This document shows positions 50,901-61,500 of a stretch of DNA of 64,000 bases, piece by piece. A model generated the notes under the pieces. It was given only the letters and a program-made list of their open reading frames with translations, ran no database searches and was not told where the DNA came from. Position 1 is the first letter of the stretch. The number at the start of each line of letters is the position of its first letter. The translations under genes were made by a program, and so were the position numbers. Origin of the DNA: Macquaria australasica. Lineage: Eukaryota; Chordata; Actinopteri; Centrarchiformes; Percichthyidae. The stretch covers positions 124,001 to 188,000 of the forward strand of contig SEMN01000270.1 of assembly GCA_005408345.1 (NCBI GenBank), given 5' to 3'.

Positions 50901-51093
50901 AGGTCACCTAGCAACTTAAAACTTACAGGATGCCAGAGCAGGAGGTGCACACGAAGGAGCCCACGGTCATATTGGCATATGTCGGGCCGCGCTGGTCGCA
51001 GTCAAAGCACTTTCTGTTGGGAGCCAAACTCGTCATTTCTCTCAGCATCTTCAGGTGTTTCTCCTCCTGTTTTCGTTTCGCACTCGCCGCCAT
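26996..51093 (-). CDS. agfg1: agfg1, ArfGAP domain and FG repeat protein 1 (14 exons, complete)
   Basis: AGFG1 (HRB/Rab) acts in clathrin-mediated endocytic sorting and was first linked to RNA export. Coding exons in transcript order: 50927-51093, 40608-40701, 38113-38228, 36990-37155, 36600-36762, 35252-35371, 33852-33923, 31846-32061, 30895-31072, 30608-30687, 29792-29917, 27746-27898, 27372-27466 and 26996-27055, 602 codons with stop, in frame throughout. The N-terminal ArfGAP zinc finger is intact (C29-x2-C32-x16-C49-x2-C52), followed by LRGLNPPHRVKSISM and TQQEIEFLQKHGNE. The remainder is a disordered region rich in Ser, Ala and Phe with FANF and FG units. Four NPF motifs (two in 29792-29917, one each in the last two exons, ending STNPFL) would bind EH-domain proteins such as EPS15. 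The start ATG sits in a CpG-rich segment with GCC before it. Exon 33852-33923 is a probable cassette. Intron 1 is 10.2 kb and carries transposons. Confidence 0.94.
29793..29825 (-). repeat. alanine-codon run in agfg1
   Basis: Eleven consecutive Ala codons (mixed GCA, GCG and GCT) lie at the end of exon 29792-29917, directly before the splice donor. A (GCA)n core makes this a slippage-prone coding repeat. Confidence 0.85.
31221..31385. repeat. three-copy 55-bp tandem repeat (minisatellite)
   Basis: Three head-to-tail 55-bp units begin at 31221, 31276 and 31331, each starting AATCATTAGGGAATTTGCAT and ending near AATACGAACA. The units look identical by eye. The array lies in the agfg1 intron between exons 30895-31072 and 31846-32061. 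Confidence 0.97.
33852..33923 (-). CDS. agfg1: agfg1 24-codon cassette exon
   Basis: This 72-nt exon is open in the agfg1 frame and has AG and GT borders. Both borders are phase 1, so including or skipping it keeps the frame. It encodes 24 residues including RSMGEFATALPLQGAH, unlike the FG-rich neighbours. A second in-frame-breaking acceptor lies 35 bases further in. It is probably alternatively spliced; this is inferred from length and phase. Confidence 0.65.
41920..42290. repeat. possible degraded non-autonomous DNA transposon
   Basis: The left part (TATACCGATATTTGG, ATATATTGGCCAATG) and right part (TATCGGCCGAC, AGATATATTGGCC) contain related palindromic TATTGGCC/GGCCGATA blocks in opposite order. 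This looks like a dispersed fish repeat directly beside the hAT-like element. Boundaries are approximate. Confidence 0.35.
42580..44990 (+). pseudogene. degenerate, 5'-truncated non-LTR retrotransposon ORF2
   Basis: Several frames together cover the family order. A pre-RT segment at 42668-42904 contains KKAEWYDKDCKNVRRKLRQQ. RT block 1-2 follows at 43121-43357 (KLNPGKACGADGIRTDMLK). The main RT block is at 43653-44024 (GVFQGNSLSPTLFNIYINDL, then CADDLVLPSS, where most LINEs have F or Y before ADD). The C-terminal part at 44390-44938 ends in a Cys/His cluster (CGHCTTCEVETEMHFLLKC). The frame is broken by shifts and stops near 43355, 43500-43620 and 44024-44390, and no endonuclease domain is present. 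The end is AT-rich with AATAAAAC. It is inactive. A jockey/CR1/L2-type clade is likely but not settled. Confidence 0.85.
45036..45047. repeat. C12 homopolymer
   Basis: Twelve consecutive C bases lie inside the hAT-like element, just 3' of the LINE. Confidence 0.9.
49321..49336. repeat. G16 homopolymer
   Basis: Sixteen consecutive G bases lie in agfg1 intron 1. The run follows an A/G-rich stretch, so it could adopt a G-quadruplex or triplex and is prone to sequencing error. Confidence 0.9.
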
Positions 51094-51345
51094 GGTAAGG
51101 GATATACAGCGGGATTAAGTGAAACTGGGGGAGACCGGAGGGCCAGCTACAACTAAAACAAAGGGTTGTGCTTTCTTTTTTCACCGGCTGCCCGGCCCGT
51201 GCTAACGACGAGGGAGGGAACGGGTAGGTGGCTCTGTCAGGGGGGGGGGGGCGCCTCGCGTCTCCGCGAACAAGGAGTTTGAGGCGTTGGATCCGCTTTA
51301 CTTATGGAACAAGAGGTTTCCTGTTGTCTACTTCCGCCTTCGTTT
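51094..51345 (-). promoter_or_regulatory. agfg1 CpG-rich promoter region
   Basis: The sequence immediately upstream of the agfg1 ATG is markedly richer in G, C and CpG than its surroundings. It contains a G run (51240-51251) and GGAAG-type ETS-like words around 51315-51345 (sense strand of agfg1). No TATA box was seen, as expected for a housekeeping gene. Confidence 0.55.
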
Positions 51346-52905
51346 AAATCCCGTTATGCAGACCTCACCGCCTCTTTTTTGGGTCGGGGCCAAATATGAG
51401 TGTCTTACGATCCAAGATGTTTGCACCTAATTTTCTTAAGAGTCTGGTTTGTTAAGCCAATTGTATCAACGGCACCGTTATTACTACGTAGTGGCCGACA
51501 ACAGTAATGTTTCTCCGATGTCGTGTATGTACTGCGCAGTACGCAGTTATGACGGGCGTCGACGACGAAATTTGATTTATATTCTTGCGGTTGCGAGTTA
51601 TGTTAGTTTATTTGTAGTTATCAGATCATGGAGTTAATGGAAAATATTACTGTAAATAGAGAGCGCACGGGGCGACTTGTTCGAGGAATTTCCCGTGTGA
51701 GACAGCGGATTACGAAGCTTAGAAAAATACACGAACTATCTTGTCTCTTGAATGAGATCTCTTTGGTTGTACTCATGACAGTGCATAGACCGCCACTAGT
51801 CTTTAACACAGCAGCGCCACCGTGCGGATTAGTATTGTCACTGCAACACCATGGGGCGCAGTCCAAATGTCGTGGTGTTGCTCACGTTTCTGATAAAATG
51901 CGACGTTTACAATTAAGAGTAGCACAACACCGCAAAACAAAACATGTATTGAGTAATGTAGAGGAAACCATGCGTGTAAAACTGGATTGGATTTGTTAAT
52001 AAAGCTCATTATGACACAGTACAACATTCCTCTCTTGCCTAAAAGAATGAGGGCTAGTCAGGTTAAGTCCTCTGCAGAGTTCCAGTTCAAAGAAAAATCC
52101 TATAGACGTACTGTCTTTGTGCTCTACACTTTAATAGCTGCAGGAGGGTGAGTTTATGTCTTTACGGCTTAACCAGGTGGAGAAATTGAACCATTTCCAG
52201 GGACTAGACTTTTAAGTCAGGGTTCCATGCAGATGTGTGAAAGACCTTGCCATAAGACATTTAAACAGATGACTTATTTGAAATTTTGACTTTGAATGGA
52301 GATTCTTCTTCAAATAACCTACAGATGAAACATAAATAATGTACCACACAGACTAGATATCAAAATATAAAAATCTAGATATCAAGTTTATATCCACACA
52401 TTAATGTGGAAGAAAACAGTCAAGATCCAAAAAAAAAATGTGCATGAAAAAGTCATGATGTACACATACCTATTACTTTTTATTACAGCTTAACAACAGA
52501 TTATAACATAATACCAAGTAAACCAAATGGCAATTGTATTATTTACAAGAACAACCAGGTTCCAGGGTTATTTTGTGCCATGGCCTGCTGAACCTATAGG
52601 TTATGAACCAAGGTAAGCTATGGGACCAGTGGACTTTACTCTTGAATGTCATCAAATTTATTCAAACACGCTCAGATTAGATTTCTGTCTGGTACAGTGG
52701 CAACCTGGTTCTTACACAAGATATAGTCACACTTCTTATTTGGACAATAAGGTTTATTTTACTCTCCTTTGTCTGGGGGAACTGGCATTTAAATACCCAT
52801 CAGAAACAATCCTGACAAGTGTACTGTTGGACTAATGTTTAATAAAGTAGATTACTTTCTCCCTACAATCTGTAGCAAGTGTGTAGCATAAGAGTTGTTA
52901 CTTCA
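51346..52905. other. region between agfg1 promoter and mrpl44 3' end
   Basis: No recognised gene. A 123-codon plus-strand frame (51628-51999) runs away from agfg1 and is followed by an AATAAA near 51999, but its sequence matches no family I know. The mrpl44 3' UTR occupies the right part: on the minus strand an AATAAA lies at 52484-52479. Confidence 0.5.
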
Positions 52906-54859
52906 TTAATTGCTGCTGACTGACTGAATTAATGGCTGCTGATGCTGCTGTGGTGGAGAGAAGTCAAAGGGTCTGTGGTTCTCAGCGTAGCCGTAGAGTT
53001 TCCGGAGGGCCACGCGAGCTGCCTCTTCCTCGGCTGCTATAAGTGTCTCTCCTGGACCCTGAGCCAGAAGCTTCTTGTCGCTGAATCACACAGGTAAACA
53101 AATACACAAAATAAGTAAGTTAAGTAAAATAGGCAGATTATACACAAAACACTTTTAACCATTAAGTCTATTATGAATTATCTGCATCTCACTCAAACCT
53201 CAAAAGGGTAACTTCTAATGTAACTTGATTTTTAGGAAATGTCAGCTCTGACTCCAACCTTTTATTTATTTCTATATATATAGTAAATCTTCATTTGCTG
53301 TGCTTTTGGTAACAGCATCCACAACAGCACACATACCTGTACAAGCCGACAAAGTATAGTGGTAGGACGGTACTGGCTCCGGCAGACCTGATGAGGCGAG
53401 GCTCTGGCATAGGAACGTTCCTCTTAGTAAGCTCCTCCACCAGTAGTCCCATGGGGTTGACAACTGTCCACATATCAAACAGTTCCTTCCCTATCAGCTG
53501 AGTGACCAGGAAATCCTACAGAGAGGGGAGAAAGTGGAGGTGGGGGAGAGGAAAAAGAAATATGTCACACTTCTGTACAAACAATAGAGCCAACTAAAGA
53601 GTCTTAAGGTAGACAAATGATAGTTTCTTTGAAAAACATATACTAGTCGTGATACTCTGCAGCAAGCCTCTTACCCTGAGGAAGAATCCAGTCCGCTCTG
53701 CTCCACTGCTCTCCTGTAGAGCTCCAATCACTGCCATCAGTGTAGAATAAAGCACATCATCAGGAACAGGGCAGTCTGCACTCATGGTTAGGTCTTCAAT
53801 GCCAAGATTTTTTGCTACATAGGTCACAACTGCTGAACTGGTGAGGTGCCCTACAATACTCTCCACCCCTTCACTCGGCAGGTTCGGGAAGCTGGCCCTG
53901 CACCAGTCGGTCAGGAAGCTTTTGGTGAAACCCGCTCCCTTTTTACTCAGCTGAATATTGTCTTTCAAGACAAGAGCGGCGGCCTCGGAGTCCACGCCTA
54001 ACCCTCGTCTCCTCTCTTGCTCCGCCTGCAGGTAACAGGGATTGATGAAGGCTGTTTTCAGCACTTCGAGGGAGAAATTCTCGTGGAGGCGGCAGGTGAA
54101 AGCCTGAACCTCCGCATGGTAATCCCACTGAGGCTGTTGAGAGCTGAGAGAAAGTCAAACAGAAAACGGTTATTACTTCTGACTGGTGCTGTTGGTGTTA
54201 TGGAAAAACAAAACAACAAAAAACCTATGTATAGTACTCTGTTTCAGCTGACACAGGGCAGTCGTACTGTGCACTAGAGTTAATCCTTTTTGTACCACCA
54301 GGAGAAAAGCGTCTTTGAGGATTACTACAAAACTTTATGGTTCAAATGTTATCAACAAAAAATTCTTAATTATAAAATTACTCTAATAATGAGAAGCACA
54401 AGTTGGGGCTGGATGGGGGGCAGCCTTTCCTCCACCTGTGCAAAGGAACCATGATTGCTAGCTACGTACCTGGATTCACCTTAAAAACTGTGTAAATAGT
54501 AACACACACACGCTGCCGTACAGGTCTGCACCAACAATGTGTTCTACACTAACTACACTATTTTCTACACCCGGCCTACTCATTCGGCTAAGATGCATAA
54601 ACACACCGACCGAAGTTTCAAGTACATTGACGGCCTTGAGATGCTCTCCGGTGAACTCTTGTGTTAGCTAACGTTAGCCTCACCGTGGCCTCGGTGGTGG
54701 AGGTCCTTCAAGCTTCAACTTCTTTGCCATGAGGTGTGTGTACGCTTTCATCCATCGCTTTTTCTCTCTAACCTGTGACAACGACGCGTTTCGGCCAACG
54801 CGCTGACAATGGATTCCTAATGTTAGCGCGCCGCGACTTAGTATGCGCCCGGACGCCAT
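52906..54859 (-). CDS. mrpl44: mrpl44, mitochondrial ribosomal protein mL44 (4 exons, complete)
   Basis: This is a component of the large subunit of the mitochondrial ribosome, with an inactive RNase III-like fold and a C-terminal double-stranded RNA-binding domain. Exons in transcript order are 54684-54859, 53675-54143, 53337-53515 and 52906-53080, 333 codons with stop; 332 residues is also the length I recall for the human protein. The start at 54859 gives MASGRILSRGALTL, an Arg-containing hydrophobic leader suited to mitochondrial import; an ATG further upstream in frame is not conserved. Family segments are ENFSLEVLKTAFINPCYLQ, DFLVTQLIGKELFDMWTVVN, PMGLLVEELTKRNV, LPLYFVGLYRSDKKLLAQGP and EEEAARVALRKLYGY. 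The first junction was placed at the acceptor ending 54144 because only that keeps frame into SQQPQWDYHAE. It is divergent from dnaaf1, with 251 bases between the ATGs. Confidence 0.95.
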
Positions 54860-55110
54860 GTCGCTCGCTGAAACTGTCCGACACGGAACAAGAAGCAACA
54901 TCCGGCCAGCCAGAGCGGTCCGTCCTGACGCAATGGCCAAACGTTACCATGGAAACAAACATAAACGTTAACTAACGTTAGCTAACGGAGCGGACTGCTG
55001 AGCGAAATTTGCGGGGACCACGCGTCTTATAAACTGCTAGAATTACATATAGAGAACAAGTAGAGATCATTTCTATTTCTCCTGCTCGTTAATTTGATAT
55101 ATTCTCGGCG
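54860..55110. promoter_or_regulatory. bidirectional promoter mrpl44 / dnaaf1
   Basis: This 251-bp CpG-containing interval separates two divergent start codons. It has no TATA box but has an ETS-like word (CCGGATGTTG on the mrpl44 strand, around 54893-54904), a CCAAT-like ATTGG on the minus strand near 54932-54936, and an X-box. Confidence 0.7.
54943..54956 (+). promoter_or_regulatory. candidate RFX X-box of dnaaf1
   Basis: GTTACCATGGAAAC fits the X-box half-site pattern GTNRCC-AT-RGNAAC. It lies 155 bases upstream of the dnaaf1 ATG and 84 bases upstream of mrpl44's. dnaaf1 is a ciliary gene, so RFX control is plausible. It is inferred from the motif only. Confidence 0.7.
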
Positions 55111-57116
55111 ATGTCCACTGCTGAAGTCCAGGAAACGATGGGAGGTGGAGTGGTGACAGCGGCTCAGATGGAAAGTGGAGATGCCGAAATAACGTCTTCT
55201 GTCAAAGATGGAGTGGATGCCATGATAAAGGATGGAGCTCAAGAAAACAAGGAAAATAACGACAAACTGCAAAGCCCACTCCAAGAGAAAAGGGGAAAAC
55301 ATTCAGGGCCACGAATGACCAAGGAATTCCTGAAAGACCATTGTAAGCGGAACAAACTTTACTCAACACCTTGCCTGAATGACACACTGTATCTGCATTT
55401 CAAAGGTTTCTCCACCATTGAGAACTTAGAGGAGTACACGGGACTTAAGTGTCTCTGGCTGGAAAGCAATGGGCTTCAACGCATTGAGAACCTGGATGCC
55501 CAGACTGATCTGCGCTGCTTGTTCCTTCAGCAGAACCTCATATACAAGCTGGAAAACTTTGAACCTCTGAAAAAGCTCTGCACCCTGAATGTCTCCAACA
55601 ACTACATACACATCATAGAGAACATCTCCTGCCTCCCTGACCTAAGCACTCTGCAGATTGCCCATAACAAGCTGGAGACTGTGGGGGACATAGAGCATCT
55701 GAGTCGGTGTTTGGCAATCAGTGTGCTGGACATGTCTCACAATTTGTTGTATGACCCCGAGATCCTCCCTGTACTTGAGGCCATGCCAGAACTGCGAGTG
55801 CTAAATCTAATGGGAAATGGGGTGGTGAAAAAAATCCCAAACTACAGGAAGACCATGATTCTGCGCCTCAAGCAGCTCACCTTCCTCGACGATCGCCCTG
55901 TGTTCCCCAAAGACAGGGCATGTGCAGAGGCATGGGCAGTGGGAGGGCTGGAAGGGGAGCGCAAAGAGAGGGAGCAATGGGAAACACGAGAGAGGAGGAA
56001 AATTCAGGACAGCTTGGACGGCATAGCACAGATTCGAAAGAAAGCCCAGGAGAGGCAACGCCTTCGAGGGCTACAGGAGAAAGGTTTCAACCTTTACTAC
56101 CCTACCACTCTTGTTCCCATTTACAGAGTAAATGTGGATTTGCAAATTTAAACAGCATCTGTTTCATTTCAGGGGCGACTGAGGCTTCCACCACTCCGGA
56201 GACTCCATCTGAGGAAAACGACACCCAGATTTTGACTTCATCTCAAGGAGAGAAGATCCAAGCCTTTGTGCAGGACAGCCTGGACGCACATGGAGAGTTC
56301 TTGCAGAATCAGCAAACACAGGGGCCCAGTGAACATCAGCCAAACAGTGAGCATCTGGATGCAGAGCAGCCAGGTCAAGGGTTACAGAGAGAGCAGTTAG
56401 AGAAAGATGACCAGGACAAATCACAGATAAAGCAGCCTGTGAGAGAAGAGAAAGAAGGGGTGAATCCAGAGCACTCAGCACAAGAGCAAGAACGTGTTGC
56501 AGGAAAGATGTTGGAGACAGAAAAAGTGGAAGATAGCAAACAACAACAAAACCAGTCACATGGAATCCAGTCCATGAAAAATGAAGCGGAGAGTGAGTCG
56601 GCAAACATGAGTCAGCTGTTTGAAAAGAAACCGCCCTCTCTGGTCAGGGCAGCTCCACCTGAAGCAGAAAAAGTTGTACCAGCTCATGGTCTTGGACCAC
56701 TGGTTACAGAGCTGGAGGATGCAGGGCAGCTGGAAACCATTCACCTTCCAATAGATCGCTCACTGCGTATTGATGACCTGCCTGATCTGGAGGATGTGGA
56801 CACAGAAGACTTCACAGCGATGTTCTCTTCTAAGCAAGCGTTCAAACCCAAAATAGAGGTCATTTCAGGAGGCAATGATGAGGATGAACCAATTGAGAAT
56901 CGGAGTGAGGGCATCTCCACCTTTGGTCCAGATAAAAACTCACTGTTCTTAGTGAGTGGCTGCAACAAATCAACTGGAGTCTCTAACAAGTCGTCATCAT
57001 TGGTGTATCCAGAGGATGGGGACGCCCTGGAGCCACTGATATTTGAACCAGTGAGAAAGTCCAAAACAAACCAGACCTCCTCTCCACCACGCTGTCTGAT
57101 TGAGGAGCTGGAATAA
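55111..57116 (+). CDS. dnaaf1: dnaaf1 (LRRC50), dynein axonemal assembly factor 1, two coding exons
   Basis: DNAAF1 (ODA7 homologue) is a cytoplasmic leucine-rich-repeat protein needed to pre-assemble ciliary dynein arms. Exons 55111-56083 and 56173-57116 join in phase 1 across an 89-bp GT-AG intron (639 codons with stop). Residues 70-270 hold the family core: PRMTKEFLKDHCKRNKLY, TPCLNDTLYLHFKGFSTIEN, then about six LRRs (LEEYTGLKCLWLESNGLQRI, LRCLFLQQNLI, LNVSNNYIHIIENISCLPDL, LDMSHNLLYDPEILPVLEAM, LRVLNLMGN) and the LRR cap LDDRPVFPKDRACAEAWAVG. A charged disordered tail rich in Gln and Glu follows, with the conserved acidic box RIDDLPDLEDVDTEDF and PKIEVISGG, ending CLIEELE. All the LRRs lie in one exon, whereas the human gene has about a dozen coding exons (from memory). 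Without splicing, the first frame would stop at 56151. An AATAAA at 57341-57346 probably ends the transcript. Confidence 0.93.
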
Positions 57117-57229
57117 TGCTTTCAAGGTTTAGAACATTTTTGTCAGATTAAAGTGATGGCACATACATAGTCTCACAGGATGCAGTTTCAAATTAAATAT
57201 GTCTTAATGCTGACAGGCAATACACCGGC

Positions 57230-57230
<1 letters not shown>

Positions 57231-57255
<25 letters not shown>
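57231..57255. repeat. (AT)n microsatellite
   Basis: About 12 AT units lie in the 3' UTR of dnaaf1. Confidence 0.95.
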
Positions 57256-57260
<5 letters not shown>

Positions 57261-57340
57261 CTATCTTACATATTTGTGTTAAAGAATTCCAAAGCCATTT
57301 TGATTATATGGTTGTTAATTGTAACATTGTGTGAAAACAG

Positions 57341-57346
57341 AATAAA
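57341..57346 (+). terminator. candidate poly(A) signal of dnaaf1
   Basis: AATAAA lies 225 bases after the dnaaf1 stop codon, followed by a T- and TG-containing stretch (57350-57400). Confidence 0.6.
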
Positions 57347-58095
57347 TCTTATTGATTCTAACTGATCTGGTCAGTCTTCTTTTATTTCCCTTTAGTTTTA
57401 ATCAATTGTTCACTAGCTACACTGACTTTCAGTTTTCAGTGCATCTAAAGACAAAAAAAAAAAAGCATTAACCTACATTAATATTAAATTATGAAAAATG
57501 AAACCAGTGTAAATAAAGTTACATTTCATACAATGTCAGGCAAATGTGAGAGATATGCTCCTTCTTCGCATAACAGCAAACATTATAGTGATGTGTGCAT
57601 TTAATTTAATGCATCAATAAAAAAAAACAAGACAACACGTCACATGTATGGTTTTACTAAATTGTATTACATTTCCCAGTTCAAGTCACATACTACTCCG
57701 TCTGCAATAAATATTCAACATGTTACACGTATTGCAGCTCCATTTTCCTATTTTGGTAAACTATGCTATACTTTATCTCTGAATGAGTTCTTTCCAAAGC
57801 TCTTGAGTGACGTGAACAAATATTTACAACAAGTCATGCTTAGCATCGAGCAAGAAGATTTGTAATAAAAACAAAACATAAGGAAACATGAGACAGGATG
57901 AAATAAGAGTAAAAAAATAAAACTGTACATGTATTAAATAAACAAAATGTAAGTATCAGCCCTGTGGTAAACAGGCCTTGTGCACAAGGTCCTCCTCACA
58001 CAGGGGCTGAGTGCAGCGCATAGCTAACATTTGACACATAGAATAAGGGAGAGTACGTTCTTCTGTCATGGGTATGGCAGAAATGCAGGCCGGCT

Positions 58096-58470
58096 CTAAC
58101 GTCGCAACCACACCCAGGTGTTGACGAGCCAGAAAGCTACAGTGACCGAGTACAGGATCATCTCTCGCTTCGCTCGCTCCTTGTTCTCCTCTTCCAAATG
58201 CTGGAGTCTCCTGTTCAACTTGATGAGCTGTAGACACATAATTTAAAAAATGTTTTCTCAGTCACATGGGTTCCATGACTAGCTCTCGAGCCACAAGATG
58301 GAAATATAGTGTGTATTTATTAAGAACTAACCTGACGTCGAAGTGTTGTTGCATCAACCACGGTCATGTCTTCAGGCCCCCCATCCAGTGTGGCTTCATA
58401 TGTTGATAATGCAAGCCTGTACAAGAGAACAGTCACTTTGAGAATTACATAATACAACCATGACAGAGTG

Positions 58471-58519
<49 letters not shown>

Positions 58520-61500
58520 GCACATTTTAGATATACCGCGTAAGTTAAGTAAGTCATTTAGACTACCAGGACCTAATCTTGTTTCTTGACCCGAAATGAG
58601 AATGGAAGGTAGGAAACGATGAGGAAAATGACAAAGGACCAGAATGAAGAAGATAGCCAGGTGAAGTTACCTGGATTCATGCAGGGGGTTGGAGCTTGAA
58701 GCTGACCCCCCTCGCAGTGATGGTTTGCTACAGTGGTGGGGAAAGACAGGGTTGGGAGATGGGAAAAATAAGAGAGATAGAGCAACATACACATGGTACA
58801 GTGTTGCACACATGCACACACCTTGCATGTCTTTTGCATAACTACACTTTTTGTGTTGTCCTGGAAGCCAATAGGCTAATATTTCTAGGCCTTTCACACC
58901 GTCTTATTTAACACAAGTGCTCTTAAATTTGATTTTTTTCCCACCCCATTTCTTTAAAGCTCTAAAACATTTGTTTTCAGAAACCCTTCCCCTACCAGAC
59001 GTGAGGCTAAGAATGTGGAGGAAAATTCTGTAAATCAAACTTCTGAAATGGGGCAGAGTGTATGAATACACACTCCTAACACGTGAAGTTCACCTTATGC
59101 CTTCCTCAGGAAGGGCAAATAGTCAAATGTTCAAATAGCTGCAAAACCCTGAGGAAGGTGTAAGCTGAAATGTTCTTTCTGCTCTTTAAAATGGATTCAT
59201 ATGCTCAGTCAGCTTGTTTACAGGTTTTCCTGATATAACAAACACATTTCCTAAAAAGGGATCATTAACTTTCTTCCAAAGTGAAATCTAAATTTAAAAT
59301 GGTTGAAAAGCCTAGTACAACTTAAACAAGTGGGTCAACACAGTCATCTACTCCTTCAGTAGCTTCTTCTAGATTGACATATCTCTAGCAGTAATGGCCT
59401 GAACCAAAGAGCCGCGAATTCACATCGTGATTAATACATGCTGTATTAATATTGTTACTGAATGTTACAAATAGTCAGTTAGAGAATGGTCACGTAAAGC
59501 TGGAGCATACACACAAACACTCCCAACTTTCCAACATAATTAAGGGCCAAACAACATTTTAGAAGCAACAGCCCCTTCCCCTTAAAACAGGGTGCCAAAG
59601 AGCAGAAATCAAAGTAGATTTAATGAGACTTTGAAGAAGCAAAAACAGCTGGTGCAGTCCGTGTTGCCCTCTCTGACCAATATCTAGTAAGCCAATTTTT
59701 TTAAAGCAAAAAATGACCAGAATACTGGGTGGTCACCTGCGAGGGTTCTCATCCAAGACCTCCAGGACTTGCTGGTAAGCCCGACGTGTAGTGGTCTGGA
59801 TGAAAGATAGAACACCACTAGCGCTGTACAGGTTGTGTTCTTCTTCAGTCACGGTGAGAGGGGGGCAAGGGTGGACAGTGGCTGGGGGGGACGGGATCGC
59901 ACTGCTCATTGCCCGCCATTAAGAGCAGCAAATTCAGAGGAAAGGGGAGGAAAAAGACAAAAGAGGGAGGAAAGGAAGGAGGAAGGAGAGAAATAAGGAA
60001 AAGAAACTGTCCTCAACTTTACTGACTTTGTAAAAACTGCAACCGAGTGAAAGTAGGTAAAAGTAATGTTGCAATAAAAGCTAGAGATTTAACCAACCAC
60101 TAACAGCGCTTTACTAACATATAATACACCCAACAAAAAACAGATACAGGAGATGTGAACTAAAGGAATTGGCAAGCAAATTATTCCAATGTTGATTAAA
60201 TTACTCAAGACAGTGTTTTTTGCCGCAGAATTATAAAATTGTTGAGATATATATGCACTTTATTATATATCAGTCTGAATCTGATATTTATAATGTTCTA
60301 CCTAAAAAAAGCTACAGAGCACACATAGTGTAAAGTAGGCCTACATTCAAATAAGTAAAGCTAATCCTCGTATGCTTGACATCTGAATAGCTTTGCATTA
60401 AAAATGTATAGCCTGCATCACAATTTTCCTTTGATGGTTTTTCACTTTGTTTTGTGTCCTACAGTGTTGCTGAGACAGGAGTGTGGTCTTTAAGTGTCTT
60501 TATAGCAATATTTCTCATCCTTTTCCAGTAATCCTGAAATTAAACATTTTAAATGTTTAAATGAAATGATCAAATCTAATTAGTACCTAAAAAACGTTTA
60601 AAATCATGGCGTTAATGGATTATTGCCAGCGACAAAAACAGCTGAAATATGCATCAACACGGAAAGCAGCAAAAGCTCTCACAACAAAACGGCTCACAAC
60701 ACCAGTCACCACAGACAACCAGCTACGTCACAAAGGGACAAAAAAGAAAACAAAGAACCAAAAGAATGATGCAACATGCTAGTGCATGCATATAGGAGAT
60801 ATGATGGAGCTGTTACCAAGCTGATGATGGCATATCCAGGCCAATACTCACGCAGAATCGTTGTGCACCAGCTGACTGTTATTACGGGCAGCTGCATTCT
60901 CACTGGCTGATCGTTCCCGTCGTAATCGTCCCTGGGGCCGCACCTACAAAATATAATGACAACTGACTTATCAGGTTATGGTTTACTGTACAAGGACATT
61001 ATGTCATTGAGTGGATTTTATTTTATGCAGTGTCCTTAGTAATAGACAATTTATTGCTTTATCACTTACCACCTCCTCGCTGTCTGGAGCTGCCCGCTGC
61101 TCCTCTTCCAGGAAGTCCAGGGGCCGCTCATTGAGGGTGAGGACTCTGGGCGGAGTCTTCAGTGATAGGGTTTCTAGTGGTGTTGACTGGATTAGGTCCA
61201 GGTCTCTGGGTCTGGGGAACTGGGGATCATTGCTGTCTCCTGACAAAGGAAGGTGTGAATTGGAGTTTCAAATGAGAGACTGATGCATTTTCTACTTTAC
61301 TTAATTTAAACAATGAACTGTGACTTGAATGCTAAAGTTGAAAAAGGGTGCAACAAAAGAGTGTGCATGTAGATTTTTTTGTTTCATTTTCAGTCTTAAA
61401 CAATTGACATGATACTAACGCTGATCAGTAAATGGGCCTCTACAGGCTGATAGAGGGATATCTAGTATCTGTCAATGGCCGTAACAAGCACCATAATAGC

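Larger units (their letters stand above)
40702..50926 (-). other. agfg1 intron 1 (10.2 kb) with transposable elements
   Basis: This intron separates the ArfGAP zinc-finger exon from exon 2. It contains a TE cluster (41920-45922), a G16 run at 49321-49336, a C12 run near 45036-45047 and AT-rich sequence. A dispersed-repeat-like phrase around 46545-46625 (GGCACCCCAGGGTGCCACTG) suggests another degraded element. No host gene was recognised. Confidence 0.7.
57117..58095. other. convergent 3' region of dnaaf1 and mff
   Basis: It contains an (AT)n run at 57231-57255, the dnaaf1 poly(A) signal at 57341-57346, an A12 run at 57453-57464 and AT-rich mff 3' UTR sequence. A minus-strand AATAAA at 57386-57381 is one possible mff signal. 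No gene is supported. Confidence 0.55.

Noticed and set aside
54860..54940. Longer mrpl44 N-terminus from an upstream in-frame ATG
   Set aside because: The extra residues overlap the promoter motifs and are not family-like; starting at 54859 gives the family length of 332.
56084..56151. dnaaf1 ending at the 346-codon first frame
   Set aside because: A good donor and acceptor 89 bases apart join it in phase to the conserved C-terminal half.
55920..56172. Separate plus-strand gene starting at 55920
   Set aside because: Before 56173 this frame only shadows the dnaaf1 first exon; the real coding part starts at the acceptor.
58320..58523. Leucine-rich minus-strand frame as a membrane protein
   Set aside because: The Leu run is translation of the (AAT)n microsatellite in another frame; only the exon 58332-58416 portion is real (mff).
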